From Nitrospira sp. UBA5698 (lineage in GTDB: Bacteria; Nitrospirota; Nitrospiria; Nitrospirales; Nitrospiraceae), in contig DIHK01000069.1 in assembly GCA_002420115.1 (NCBI GenBank), forward strand, positions 1-22,527: 22,527 bases of DNA. Reading direction: 5' to 3'. Below are positions 7,807 through 13,867 of this stretch, piece after piece. Numbering within the stretch: position 1 is the stretch's first letter; each line of letters begins with the position of its first letter. Below the pieces are notes generated by a model, which had not been told where the DNA came from, did not search any database, and was given only the letters and a program-made list of their open reading frames with translations. Made by a program: the position numbers and the translations under genes.

Positions 7807-7822
7807 AGAGTAGACTCTGGAC
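7803..7822 (+). promoter_or_regulatory. Perfect hairpin abutting the transposase start codon
   Basis: GTCCAGAGT, two bases, ACTCTGGAC: a perfect 9-bp inverted repeat whose last base directly precedes the ATG at 7823. No separate Shine-Dalgarno is visible, so the hairpin occupies the whole ribosome-binding region. In IS10 and IS50, similar structures block translation from transcripts that enter from outside; the same role is inferred here. The first arm overlaps the inner end of the terminal repeat. Confidence 0.6.
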
Positions 7823-8722
7823 ATGGATACCCGAACGCGGATCATTCTCGCAGCAGAACTAGCGACTCAAGGGCTCTCCATTTCCGCGATTGCCTGCCAG
7901 CTGGATCGCCATCGAGAAACGATAGGACTCTGGCTGAAGGCCTTTCGAATTGAAGGGGTACCCGCCTTTCTCGATCGCTATACGGCGGCCAAGAAGGGAC
8001 CACGCCGGGCACGGCAGGTTCCCGGAGCGGTTAAGCGCCTTGTCTGGGCCATTCGCACCCGCGAGCACGACTGTTGCGGGCAGAAAATTCAGTACTTTCT
8101 GGCCCGGGAACTGGGAATTCATCTCTCAGTGCCCAAGATCTACGAAATCTTAGCCGAACGATATGTACTCCGGTCTCGAGGACGGCCCAATCAGCCCCGC
8201 GGCATTGTCCCGATCGCTACAGCACCTCGCGCGGTCATTCAAATGGATACCGTGGTCTTTGGCGATGTGTTTGCCTTCACCGGTGTGGATATCTATACGA
8301 AGGAAGCGGATGTGGTCCTGCAGACCGGACTGACGAGTGAGCATGGGGCCATATTTTTGCGCACAGCCATGACCCGCCGCTTCACCGGCTCCGTGCAGAT
8401 CATCCAGACCGATGGTGGGCCAGAATTCAAAGGCGCGTTTGCCCAACTGGTTCACCAGTATTGCACACGGCATCGGGTGGCCCGTCCCTATAAGAAGAAT
8501 GAGCAGGCGTACATTGAGAGCTTCAACCGGACCCTGCGGAAGGAATGCTTGGGGTGGGCCTCCTATCGTATAGAGGAACTGCCAGCGCTCCAGAACGAGG
8601 TCCGTGCATTTCTGAATCGGTACCACTATCATCGTCCGCATCTAGGGTTCACCCCGATGCGGCCGCCGTTAACCCCAAGCGGCGAGGGACAGGACGGACT
8701 GTCGGATATTTACGGAGAATAA
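7823..8722 (+). CDS. DDE transposase of the insertion sequence
   Basis: A 299-residue integrase-fold transposase. Residues 10-45 form a helix-turn-helix (SISAIACQLDRHRETIGLWLKAF), followed by a linker and an HTH-like segment around 100-112. The catalytic core has Asp142 in QMDTVVF, Asp197 in QTDGGPEF and Glu232 in NEQAYIESFNRTLRKE, a DD(34)E arrangement typical of the IS3/IS481 group. The protein is full length and shows no frameshift. The last codons (LSDIYGE) are encoded by the right terminal repeat. Translation is probably limited by the hairpin directly before the start. It catalyses cutting and joining of the element's own ends. Confidence 0.92.
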   Translation: MDTRTRIILAAELATQGLSISAIACQLDRHRETIGLWLKAFRIEGVPAFLDRYTAAKKGPRRARQVPGAVKRLVWAIRTREHDCCGQKIQYFLARELGIHLSVPKIYEILAERYVLRSRGRPNQPRGIVPIATAPRAVIQMDTVVFGDVFAFTGVDIYTKEADVVLQTGLTSEHGAIFLRTAMTRRFTGSVQIIQTDGGPEFKGAFAQLVHQYCTRHRVARPYKKNEQAYIESFNRTLRKECLGWASYRIEELPALQNEVRAFLNRYHYHRPHLGFTPMRPPLTPSGEGQDGLSDIYGE

Positions 8723-8726
8723 TGCG
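8696..8726. repeat. Right terminal inverted repeat
   Basis: A 31-bp end, reverse complement of the left end apart from two substitutions and one extra base; it includes the transposase stop codon (8720-8722). Confidence 0.8.
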
Positions 8727-8731
8727 GAGAG
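8727..8731. repeat. Target-site duplication, right (GAGAG)
   Basis: Matches GAGAG at 7772-7776 on the other side of the element. Confidence 0.7.
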
Positions 8732-8742
8732 GAGCGGGAGAT

Positions 8743-9003
8743 ATGGCCACCGAAGGGCAATCTCAACTGCCGTTTGAGGAGTCCTACGGACTAGACCTGT
8801 GGTTGAAAGACCAGGTGACTATACGAGTCAGTGGACAGGGTGTCAGACAACATCGACAAGGAGGGAGACTCAACGGGACTCTTTGGCGTGATCATGAAAC
8901 AACATGCATGAGTGGCGCCTGCAGGGCAGTACTTCGGCAGCCGCTCCGTCAGCCTTCTCGCTCGCTTTCGATCAGCACCGGGCGGGAAAGAGTCAGCCTT
9001 TGA
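8743..9003 (+). CDS. Small hypothetical protein next to the IS
   Basis: An 86-residue frame starting with ATG at 8743, eight bases after GAGAGGAG, a strong ribosome-binding match that partly coincides with the right target duplication. The first 40 residues (MATEGQSQLPFEESYGLDLW onward) have ordinary protein composition; the rest is rich in Arg and Ser and reads less well. Its last 55 bp overlap the end of the bactofilin gene on the other strand, which weakens the case. Before the IS inserted, this frame would have been divergent from the amine oxidase with about 83 bp between them. No domain is recognised. It could be a truncated gene or a chance frame. Confidence 0.35.
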   Translation: MATEGQSQLPFEESYGLDLWLKDQVTIRVSGQGVRQHRQGGRLNGTLWRDHETTCMSGACRAVLRQPLRQPSRSLSISTGRERVSL

Positions 9004-9407
9004 GGCGGTTCCGTCAGGACCAGAGGCGTCTGTTGGAGTTCATCCGCTACCGGGTGGGAGCCCATGTCGATCGACCCTTTAAAAAAGGCACCTTCTTCCA
9101 TCGAAAACGACGGCGCAGAGATGTCGCCAAGGACAACGGCCGGTTTGAGCAGTTGGATCTTGCTGGTTGCGGTCACATTGCCATGGATCTTTCCTCTGGT
9201 CACGATGGTTTCAGCGACAATGGTTCCTCGGATCGTGGCATTCTCACCGATCACCAACATCCCCTTCGCATGGATCTCCCCCTCAATTGAGCTGTCAAGC
9301 TGAACCGTGCTGTGAAAGTGGACGATACCCTTGAACGTGACGTCTTTCCCCAGGACGGTAAAATTTCCGTTGTCCGATTCCGAGTCACCCCGCTTTTTGT
9401 CCCACAT
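8949..9407 (-). CDS. Bactofilin (polymer-forming cytoskeletal protein)
   Basis: A 152-residue protein. The ATG at 9407 follows GAGG six bases upstream and starts with WDKKRGDSESDNG, a short polar tail. It leads into the DUF583 beta-helix: TVLGKDVTFKGIVHF, STVQLDSSIEGEIHAKGMLV, IGENATIRGTIVAETIV, RGKIHGNVTATSKIQL, AVVLGDISAPSFSMEEGAFF and KGSID (about 17-115). The repeating G-x-I/V turns are the hallmark of bactofilins, which assemble without nucleotide into filaments beneath the membrane and help organise cell shape, polarity or envelope enzymes. The proline-containing C-terminal tail is typical. The gene appears monocistronic, with its own promoter candidate at 9448-9476. Confidence 0.9.
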   Translation of the reverse strand: MWDKKRGDSESDNGNFTVLGKDVTFKGIVHFHSTVQLDSSIEGEIHAKGMLVIGENATIRGTIVAETIVTRGKIHGNVTATSKIQLLKPAVVLGDISAPSFSMEEGAFFKGSIDMGSHPVADELQQTPLVLTEPPQRLTLSRPVLIESEREG

Positions 9408-9447
9408 GATGATCCTCGTTCCGAGTGGTTGTAAGAAGTAGGTAGTA

Positions 9448-9476
9448 ACCTTACAGGAGTCGGAAGCGAGAATCAA
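9448..9476 (-). promoter_or_regulatory. Bactofilin promoter candidate
   Basis: TTGATT (9476-9471), 17 bp, TAAGGT (9453-9448) on the minus strand. The start point would be near 9441, giving a leader of about 34 nt with the GAGG ribosome site. Confidence 0.5.
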
Positions 9477-9517
9477 AGGCTGAGTCGTGGGGCGTGTCGA
9501 GTAGGATGGGGAGAAGG

Positions 9518-9787
9518 CTACTTTTTACCGGATGGTGGATCTTGAGATTTGGCCTTTTCTGAATTACTTCCTGTAACGGATTTAAGCGTCTTTCCAATTG
9601 CCGGTCCGATTTTGGGGATCTCTTTTTCGATGTTCTGTGCGGCGCTCCGTAGTCCTCGTGTGAGATCGTTGACGGTGAGACCTTTTCGTTGCTCAACCTG
9701 TTGTGAGTCGGCAGCTTCGGCGAAGGTCCCCGTTGAGAAGCCCACACTGAGCCACAGAAGCCATCCCATGATCCATCGGTGTTGCAT
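9518..9787 (-). CDS. Small secreted protein
   Basis: An 89-residue protein with a clear signal peptide: MQHRWIMGWLLWLSVGFSTG then TFA, cleavage probable after residue 23. The mature part is about 66 residues, charged and helical-looking (LTRGLRSAAQNIEKEIPKIG), ending in a Lys-rich tail. A location in the periplasm or outside the cell is expected. No domain is recognised. The start lacks a Shine-Dalgarno, but TAGAAT lies exactly six bases upstream, so the transcript may begin at the A of the ATG. An alternative ATG six codons in has no better signal. It lies upstream of the bactofilin gene on the same strand but has its own start region. Confidence 0.6.
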   Translation of the reverse strand: MQHRWIMGWLLWLSVGFSTGTFAEAADSQQVEQRKGLTVNDLTRGLRSAAQNIEKEIPKIGPAIGKTLKSVTGSNSEKAKSQDPPSGKK

Positions 9788-9793
9788 AGATCA

Positions 9794-9799
9794 ATTCTA
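9794..9799 (-). promoter_or_regulatory. -10 box giving a probable leaderless transcript
   Basis: TAGAAT on the minus strand ends six bases before the ATG at 9787, so initiation at the usual distance would fall on the start codon itself. The -35 region is poor (AGAGAT at 17-bp spacing). Confidence 0.35.
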
Positions 9800-9884
9800 C
9801 CAGATGGGAACATGGCATCTCTGCTTCACGTCGATGGCGTATTCTCCTGGGATCGCGTATGATCGCGCCGAATGGTGATGCACG

Positions 9885-9890
9885 TATAGT
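9885..9890 (+). promoter_or_regulatory. -10 box candidate for the DUF423 gene
   Basis: TATAGT lies 16 bases upstream of the chosen ATG at 9907, and GAGGAG follows it. No good -35 hexamer was found at 16-18 bp. Confidence 0.3.
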
Positions 9891-9906
9891 TGAGGAGCAA
9901 TCTACG

Positions 9907-10299
9907 ATGGATGTCGATGTCGCAGCTCGCCGGTTGGTGGCAATCGGAGCTCTCAGTGCAGGACTGGGCGTTGCAGCCGGCGCCTTTGGGGCGCATACCT
10001 TAAAAGATATATTGGATCAGCATCTGTTGGACGTCTATGAGAAAGCAACCCGCTATCAGATGTATCATGCATTCGGCATGGTCTTGAGCGGGCTCGCCGT
10101 GCAGCTCTGGCGCGATGCCGGAGCGGCCAAGGCTGGGTGGTTGTTCTTGGGGGGAACCCTGCTGTTTTCCGGTAGTTTGTATGGGGTTTCGCTCTTAGGT
10201 GTTCGATGGTTGGGAGCCGTGACGCCGATTGGAGGCCTCCTCTTTATCGCCGGATGGGGCATCTTGGGATGGCGAGCCTGGCGCGGGGGAGGATGTTAA
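9907..10299 (+). CDS. DUF423 family inner-membrane protein
   Basis: A 130-residue membrane protein of the YgdD/TMEM256-like DUF423 family. The ATG at 9907 was chosen over one at 9859 because GAGGAG lies nine bases before it and the extra residues are not family-like. Hallmarks: GALSAGLGVAAGAFGAHTLK near the N-terminus and RYQMYHAFGM. Four hydrophobic segments are visible (about residues 10-28, 53-70, 78-95 and 102-122). The biochemical role of the family is not established. The last codons and the stop (GGA GGA TGT TAA) lie within the left arm of the palindromic repeat at 10288-10412, so the C-terminus seems to have been set by that element. Confidence 0.85.
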   Translation: MDVDVAARRLVAIGALSAGLGVAAGAFGAHTLKDILDQHLLDVYEKATRYQMYHAFGMVLSGLAVQLWRDAGAAKAGWLFLGGTLLFSGSLYGVSLLGVRWLGAVTPIGGLLFIAGWGILGWRAWRGGGC

Positions 10300-10412
10300 A
10301 AAAGTCTTCCAGCTTTGTTCTCGCATCGCTCAAGGCCTCAACGTACCAACCGCGTACCCCTTGGCCTTTCGCTCGCTGCGGGCTCGCTGGACGGCATTTT
10401 TGAACATCCTCC
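10288..10412. repeat. MITE/REP-like palindromic element, about 125 bp
   Basis: The ends are 16-bp inverted repeats, GGAGGATGTTAAAAAA (10288-10303) and TTTTTGAACATCCTCC (10397-10412), differing at one position. Inside lie CCAGC/GCTGG and AAGGCC/GGCCTT blocks and two GTAC tetramers around the centre, so the whole element can fold into a long imperfect hairpin. There is no coding capacity. It sits between two convergent genes and could also act as a terminator for both. I recall very similar sequence dispersed in Nitrospira genomes; that is memory, not a search. Confidence 0.6.
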
Positions 10413-10444
10413 TGGTAAGAGGCTACCGAACTCTAACCATTCTG

Positions 10445-11434
10445 TTATGGTTTGCAGGGAGCGAGGCGTTTTCCGCTGATGGGACCCCATCCGCCTGTAT
10501 TGTTTACAAAAGACCCTTCGATCTTCTGATCGTCTTTGATAAACAGCAGACTGTCTTCCTGAATGTGTCCGTTCTGTTCCCAACGCAAGTAAATGGCATC
10601 GCCCAGAATGATGCTTTCGGCCGGCATAGCTGTATTGGTTGAAGCTTGCCCTGGCGGGGAGAAGATGATGGTAGATTTCTGTTCTCCGTGGATTTGGTGA
10701 TTATGAATGATCCACTGCCAGGTTCCGCAGAGTCGTGAGTGGCCTTTGGTTTGTCTGATCCGATCCTTCCATCCATGGACCTTCCACCAGGCTGTAATGG
10801 CCAGGTGACTCGCCTCAAATGCCGTACGTTCCGCTGCCAAGCGCAAATCGATGTTTAGTGGCTGCGTTGTTCCCTGGGCCAGCTGAGCGTCTCGTGCTTC
10901 TTTGGTCAGACGGAGCAGGTCGGAGAGTGATGTCGTCTGGCTTCTGGCCCGTAGCCAGTCTTGTCGTGCAGCAGAAAGTGAAAGGATAGGAGTAGACGGT
11001 TCTGTCTCCTGACGAAGGGCATTGGCCATCTGCCAGGTCCCCAGGGCTTTCATCAGTTCAGCGACAGACTGGGACAGTTCTGGCACCTCGAGTTCCTTGA
11101 CCATTTTGCTGGGTAGTCTGGCCCCCAAGGCTCCGGCCGCATCTTTCAGCCCAAGGGCAGGTCCGACCGATGTCGTAAATAACCGCAATGCGCCCTCGTC
11201 TGATTCGAGGATCGCGAGCTGGTCGGCTCGCTGCGTGACCGTGTCGGCCAACAACTGCGGAGGTGCTTGCCCCCCTGCCATGGTTAACGAAGGGAGAAGG
11301 AGCAGACTCAACAGGATGAGGATGTTGGTCTTGTTCCGGTGGTGTTCGCGATCATGGTGACGCGGATTCAGCTCGTTTGCCATATCGATGAGTGTGTGTG
11401 GAGAATCGTCAAAGAGAGAGCGGCACTGACTCAT
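10445..11434 (-). CDS. Secreted hypothetical protein with C-terminal GTW beta-domain
   Basis: A 329-residue protein. The ATG at 11434 overlaps the stop of the dienelactone-hydrolase gene as ATGA with AAGGA just upstream, so coupling is likely; an ATG at 11383 would give a more usual signal peptide but has no ribosome site. The hydrophobic stretch NILILLSLLLLPSLTMAG (37-54) looks like a signal peptide. Residues 55-215 are helical and polar. The C-terminal part (about 230-329) begins LCGTWQWIIHNHQ and ends GSFVNNTGGWGPISGKRL, which reads like a small beta-sheet, lipocalin-like or binding domain. No family is named with confidence. The protein is probably periplasmic. Confidence 0.65.
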   Translation of the reverse strand: MSQCRSLFDDSPHTLIDMANELNPRHHDREHHRNKTNILILLSLLLLPSLTMAGGQAPPQLLADTVTQRADQLAILESDEGALRLFTTSVGPALGLKDAAGALGARLPSKMVKELEVPELSQSVAELMKALGTWQMANALRQETEPSTPILSLSAARQDWLRARSQTTSLSDLLRLTKEARDAQLAQGTTQPLNIDLRLAAERTAFEASHLAITAWWKVHGWKDRIRQTKGHSRLCGTWQWIIHNHQIHGEQKSTIIFSPPGQASTNTAMPAESIILGDAIYLRWEQNGHIQEDSLLFIKDDQKIEGSFVNNTGGWGPISGKRLAPCKP

Positions 11435-12231
11435 GTTCCTTGGAAACAGGACTTCAGAAAGCTTGCCGTACGTTCCCAGGCGAGGGATGCACTCTCGGCA
11501 TCGTAGGCACTTGGTTTCATCTCGTTGCAGAATGCATGTGAGGCGTTGCGGTAGCACTGGATGTCGACCCGCTTGGCATACTCTGCGGAGGCGCTCCGTA
11601 GTTGCTCGACCTCGTCTTGTGTGGCCCAAGTGTCTTTTCCTGCCTGATGATAGAGAACTGGGGAAAAAAGATTTTTCATCATCTCGTGTGGCGTCACCAT
11701 CTTGCCATAGTATGAGACGGCGGCGCGCAACCGTTTCCGGTGACAGGCGAACCGCAACGCATAGGTCCCGCCCATTCCGTATCCGACAACCCCATGAATG
11801 TTCTTCTTGGCCGTCGTGCGAGTATTGAGGTATTCACAGCAGGAATTGATGTCGGTGATGACCTGATCATCATTCTGTCGTTCCAGCAGTGCGGCCGCCA
11901 CGTCATCATTAGCGGTCACCATGCCTCCTAATCGGCCGTAGAGATTGGGAATAATCACCATGTATCCTTCACAGGCCAGGCGAGCACCCAGATCCTTCAT
12001 CTGGCCGGTCAGTCCCCACCAATCATGAAGAAGGACAAGTCCTGGATAGATTCCGTCTTGCTGCGGCCAAAAGAGCAGGCAATCGACTTGGTGTTCCTTC
12101 GGCATTCTGCTTTTGAAATAAGGGTCCACCATCTGGTCGGTATGAGTGGGGATCGGCACGCCGCTTGGGAACCGGGCGGTTCCTGTTCCGATCTGTTCGA
12201 GAGAAAATGGAGTGACTGGTGCTGTAGTCAT
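11431..12231 (-). CDS. Dienelactone hydrolase family protein lacking the usual nucleophile
   Basis: A 266-residue alpha/beta hydrolase of the DLH family. Seen: YPGLVLLHDWWGL (62-74, oxyanion region), GARLACEGYMVIIPNLYGR (82-100), the nucleophile-elbow position GYGMGG (150-155), Asp200 in HQAGKDTWA and His232 in NASHAF. In active members the elbow reads G-x-C-x-G-G (or Ser); here Gly152, codon GGA, occupies the nucleophile site, so classical hydrolysis is unlikely. Asp and His are kept. No signal peptide is visible. It is coupled to the secreted protein downstream by an ATGA overlap and driven by a strong promoter at 12278-12307. It could bind a ligand, use another residue, or be a sequencing variant. 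Confidence 0.85.
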   Translation of the reverse strand: MTTAPVTPFSLEQIGTGTARFPSGVPIPTHTDQMVDPYFKSRMPKEHQVDCLLFWPQQDGIYPGLVLLHDWWGLTGQMKDLGARLACEGYMVIIPNLYGRLGGMVTANDDVAAALLERQNDDQVITDINSCCEYLNTRTTAKKNIHGVVGYGMGGTYALRFACHRKRLRAAVSYYGKMVTPHEMMKNLFSPVLYHQAGKDTWATQDEVEQLRSASAEYAKRVDIQCYRNASHAFCNEMKPSAYDAESASLAWERTASFLKSCFQGT

Positions 12232-12277
12232 GGTTGAGGGTCTCTTACAGGAGCGCGGTTGTGCCGGACATGGCGGT

Positions 12278-12307
12278 ACTATATGAAGCCGTTTGTGGGA
12301 ATGTCAA
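12278..12307 (-). promoter_or_regulatory. Promoter of the DLH-like operon
   Basis: TTGACA (12307-12302), 18 bp, TATAGT (12283-12278) on the minus strand: one of the best sigma-70 matches in the window. The start point near 12271 gives a leader of about 40 nt. Its -35 box abuts that of the opposite promoter. Confidence 0.65.
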
Positions 12308-12313
12308 TTGACT
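12302..12313. promoter_or_regulatory. Back-to-back -35 boxes forming a palindrome
   Basis: TGTCAATTGACT contains the -35 hexamers of both divergent promoters with no base between them; the inner GTCAATTGAC is a perfect 10-bp palindrome. RNA polymerase could hardly occupy both sites at once. Confidence 0.55.
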
Positions 12314-12336
12314 GCTGGATGACGTGGTTCTACAGT
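12308..12336 (+). promoter_or_regulatory. Promoter of the oxidoreductase gene
   Basis: TTGACT (12308-12313), 17 bp, TACAGT (12331-12336). Initiation near 12343 rules out the ATG at 12341 and points to the ATG at 12356 with a leader of roughly a dozen bases. Confidence 0.55.
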
Positions 12337-12355
12337 AACGATGGTGCGACGTATT

Positions 12356-13384
12356 ATGACCAGAGACCGCATTGGAGTGGGGTTGATCGGGGTTGGCCGG
12401 CACGGAGCTCGGTATGCCCAGCACCTTGTTCATGATCTGCCGATGGCTTCTCTTCAGGCGGTGTGCCGACGACATCCGGAACAGGGGTTTCAGCTCCCTG
12501 GTGCCGACTCGGTCAAGGTGTACGGGGAGGCCCAGGCGCTCATTGCCGATCCGTCGGTCGACGTGATCGTGGTTGTGACTCCTCCTCTTCACTCACTAGA
12601 GATCTGTCGACTTGCGATGCAAGCCCGCAAACCCCTGTTGGTGGAGAAGCCGCTGGCGACAACAGCCACTGATGCCCGGACAATGGTGACGCTGGCTTAC
12701 GATGCCGGCATTCCGTTGATGACCGCCCAGACCCTTCGCTTCGACAAGACGATCCAGCACATGAAGTGCTTCCAATCCTCTCTGGGGCGTTCCCTGGAGC
12801 TCGACGCAGTCTTTCAGATCGAGATCCGGAAGACGGCTCCAGACCATGTTGCGGGCTATGGGAAACGAGGGGCTTTGCTGGAGATCGGTGTGCACATGCT
12901 TGATCTGGTTCGGTTCCTGACTGGTGAAGAGGTCCAGGCCGTGCGCTGTACGATGGATCACATCCCACCGATTGAGCCGGAACGAATGGTCTCAATTCAT
13001 CTCACCACCACCGGAGGAACGATCTGCCGCATAGAAATCACCCGAGTTGTGGGTGCGCGTGCGGGGCGAGCCATCTGGGTTGGTTCACAGGGGCGGGTAG
13101 AGGCCGACTGGATGCGTCGCCGAATCTGCGTTGAAATGAGTTCCGGTGAAAAGACATCCGATATCGACATCCCTCCATCTTTGACTGTCCTCGATACCCT
13201 TTCAGCGTTCCTTCAGGCGGTCAACGACGGTACACCCATGCCCATCACGGGAGAAGACGGATGTCGGGCTGTGGAGATTGCTGAGGCTTGTTACCAGTCA
13301 GCCAAACTTGGTGGTGCCCCTGTCATCGTCGATCGTCGTTCACCCTTCGAGAGCACGCAGGGCCGTGCGCCTGCTGAACGGTGA
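12356..13384 (+). CDS. Gfo/Idh/MocA-family NAD(P)-dependent oxidoreductase
   Basis: A 342-residue protein. The start at 12356 is preferred to 12341 because the promoter at 12308-12336 would initiate between them; neither has a Shine-Dalgarno. The N-terminal Rossmann domain shows GLIGVGRHG (9-17), DVIVVVTPPLHS (69-80) and VEKPLATT (96-103), where EKP carries the conserved catalytic or cofactor-binding Lys98. The C-terminal domain has ALLEIGVHMLDLVRFLTG (173-190), with Asp183 and His180 in the positions typical of the active site. These enzymes oxidise or reduce sugars, inositols or related compounds. The substrate is not evident, and no sugar gene is adjacent. It is divergent from the DLH-like operon. 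Confidence 0.88.
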   Translation: MTRDRIGVGLIGVGRHGARYAQHLVHDLPMASLQAVCRRHPEQGFQLPGADSVKVYGEAQALIADPSVDVIVVVTPPLHSLEICRLAMQARKPLLVEKPLATTATDARTMVTLAYDAGIPLMTAQTLRFDKTIQHMKCFQSSLGRSLELDAVFQIEIRKTAPDHVAGYGKRGALLEIGVHMLDLVRFLTGEEVQAVRCTMDHIPPIEPERMVSIHLTTTGGTICRIEITRVVGARAGRAIWVGSQGRVEADWMRRRICVEMSSGEKTSDIDIPPSLTVLDTLSAFLQAVNDGTPMPITGEDGCRAVEIAEACYQSAKLGGAPVIVDRRSPFESTQGRAPAER

Positions 13385-13475
13385 AACATGAAGTGCACCT
13401 CGTGAAGCGTGAAACGTATCTCCCCTCTGAATTCAGGCACTTCACACTTCACGTGCGACGCTTCACGAGACACTC
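13381..13475. repeat. Heptad-periodic inverted repeat
   Basis: Left side: GTGAAAC, ATGAAGT, GCACCTC, GTGAAGC, GTGAAAC in strict 7-bp register from 13381. Right side: ACTTCAC, ACTTCAC, GTGCGAC, GCTTCAC. The two halves pair through CTCGTGAAGCGT (13399-13410) and ACGCTTCACGAG (13458-13469), a perfect 12-bp stem with a loop of about 47 bases. It lies between two convergent stops and could terminate both genes. Confidence 0.6.
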
Positions 13476-13482
13476 CTGTCTC

Positions 13483-13719
13483 CTATGATTCTGCGACGAT
13501 GTGGGTATCCGTTTCTTCGATGCCATCGATCGAATGGATTTTTGTAATCACCACGTCGGAGAGTGCACGCTCGTCCTGGACGCTGATGAAGACAAAAATA
13601 TCCGGGCGGCCGAAACAGGAGTGAGCCTGTTCAACACCCGGTATGCGCTTCAGTGCGCCGACCACGTCCTTCGTTTTTCCGGCTTTGACCTTGATGAGAA
13701 TGTACGCTCTCGTTGCCAT
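13483..13719 (-). CDS. Standalone Lrp/AsnC ligand-binding (RAM) domain protein
   Basis: A 78-residue protein whose ATG at 13719 follows AAAGGAG at ideal spacing; an upstream ATG at 13752 is not needed. It matches the alpha-beta sandwich of the Lrp/AsnC C-terminal domain throughout: AYILIKVKAGKTKDVVGAL, IPGVEQAHSCFGRPDIFVFI, then DERALSDVVITKIHSIDGIEE and TDTHIVAES. The DNA-binding helix-turn-helix of full-length Lrp is absent. Such small proteins assemble into rings that bind amino acids or other small ligands, but their partners are mostly unknown. It is a single gene, bounded on both sides by heptad repeats, with no clear operon partner. Confidence 0.85.
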   Translation of the reverse strand: MATRAYILIKVKAGKTKDVVGALKRIPGVEQAHSCFGRPDIFVFISVQDERALSDVVITKIHSIDGIEETDTHIVAES

Positions 13720-13791
13720 CTGATTCTCCTTTGTTGAGGTTGCGATATCCATAGGCTGTCCGTGTGTGTTGCTTGGTTAGAAGGGTGTCGT

Positions 13792-13812
13792 GTTTCAAGT
13801 TTCAGGTTTCAC
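13792..13812. repeat. Tandem heptads GTTTCAA/G/C
   Basis: GTTTCAA, GTTTCAG, GTTTCAC follow one another without gaps. The unit is the complement-type partner of GTGAAAC seen at 13381-13417, so the same repeat family lies on both sides of the RAM-domain gene. Confidence 0.5.
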
Positions 13813-13867
13813 GTTCTTTGATGAAGCGATAACAAGAAGCCAGAAACATGGAACTAGAAACGGGGCG

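Larger units (their letters stand above)
7777..8726 (+). mobile_element. Complete insertion sequence, IS481-like, 950 bp
   Basis: The element is bounded by terminal inverted repeats at 7777-7806 and 8696-8726. They match at 28 positions with two substitutions and one indel, and the inner 20 bp (CCGTAAATATCCGACAGTCC) are perfect. It is flanked by 5-bp GAGAG direct repeats and holds a single transposase gene. All parts are intact, so it looks recent and possibly active. It sits 72 bp upstream of the amine oxidase start, in what would otherwise be an approximately 80-bp divergent intergenic region. The IS481 assignment rests on the DDE domain and single-ORF layout. The ends starting CGCATT rather than TGT are less typical of IS481, so a related family is possible. 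Confidence 0.88.

Noticed and set aside
7705..7845. 47-residue N-terminal extension of the amine oxidase
   Set aside because: It would be encoded partly by the IS end; the ATG at 7704 has a strong Shine-Dalgarno and a family-like start.
8150..8641. 163-residue minus-strand frame within the insertion sequence
   Set aside because: Antisense to the DDE core; no ribosome site and no motif.
13381..13475. CRISPR-like array
   Set aside because: Units are only 7 bp with no spacers and no cas genes nearby.
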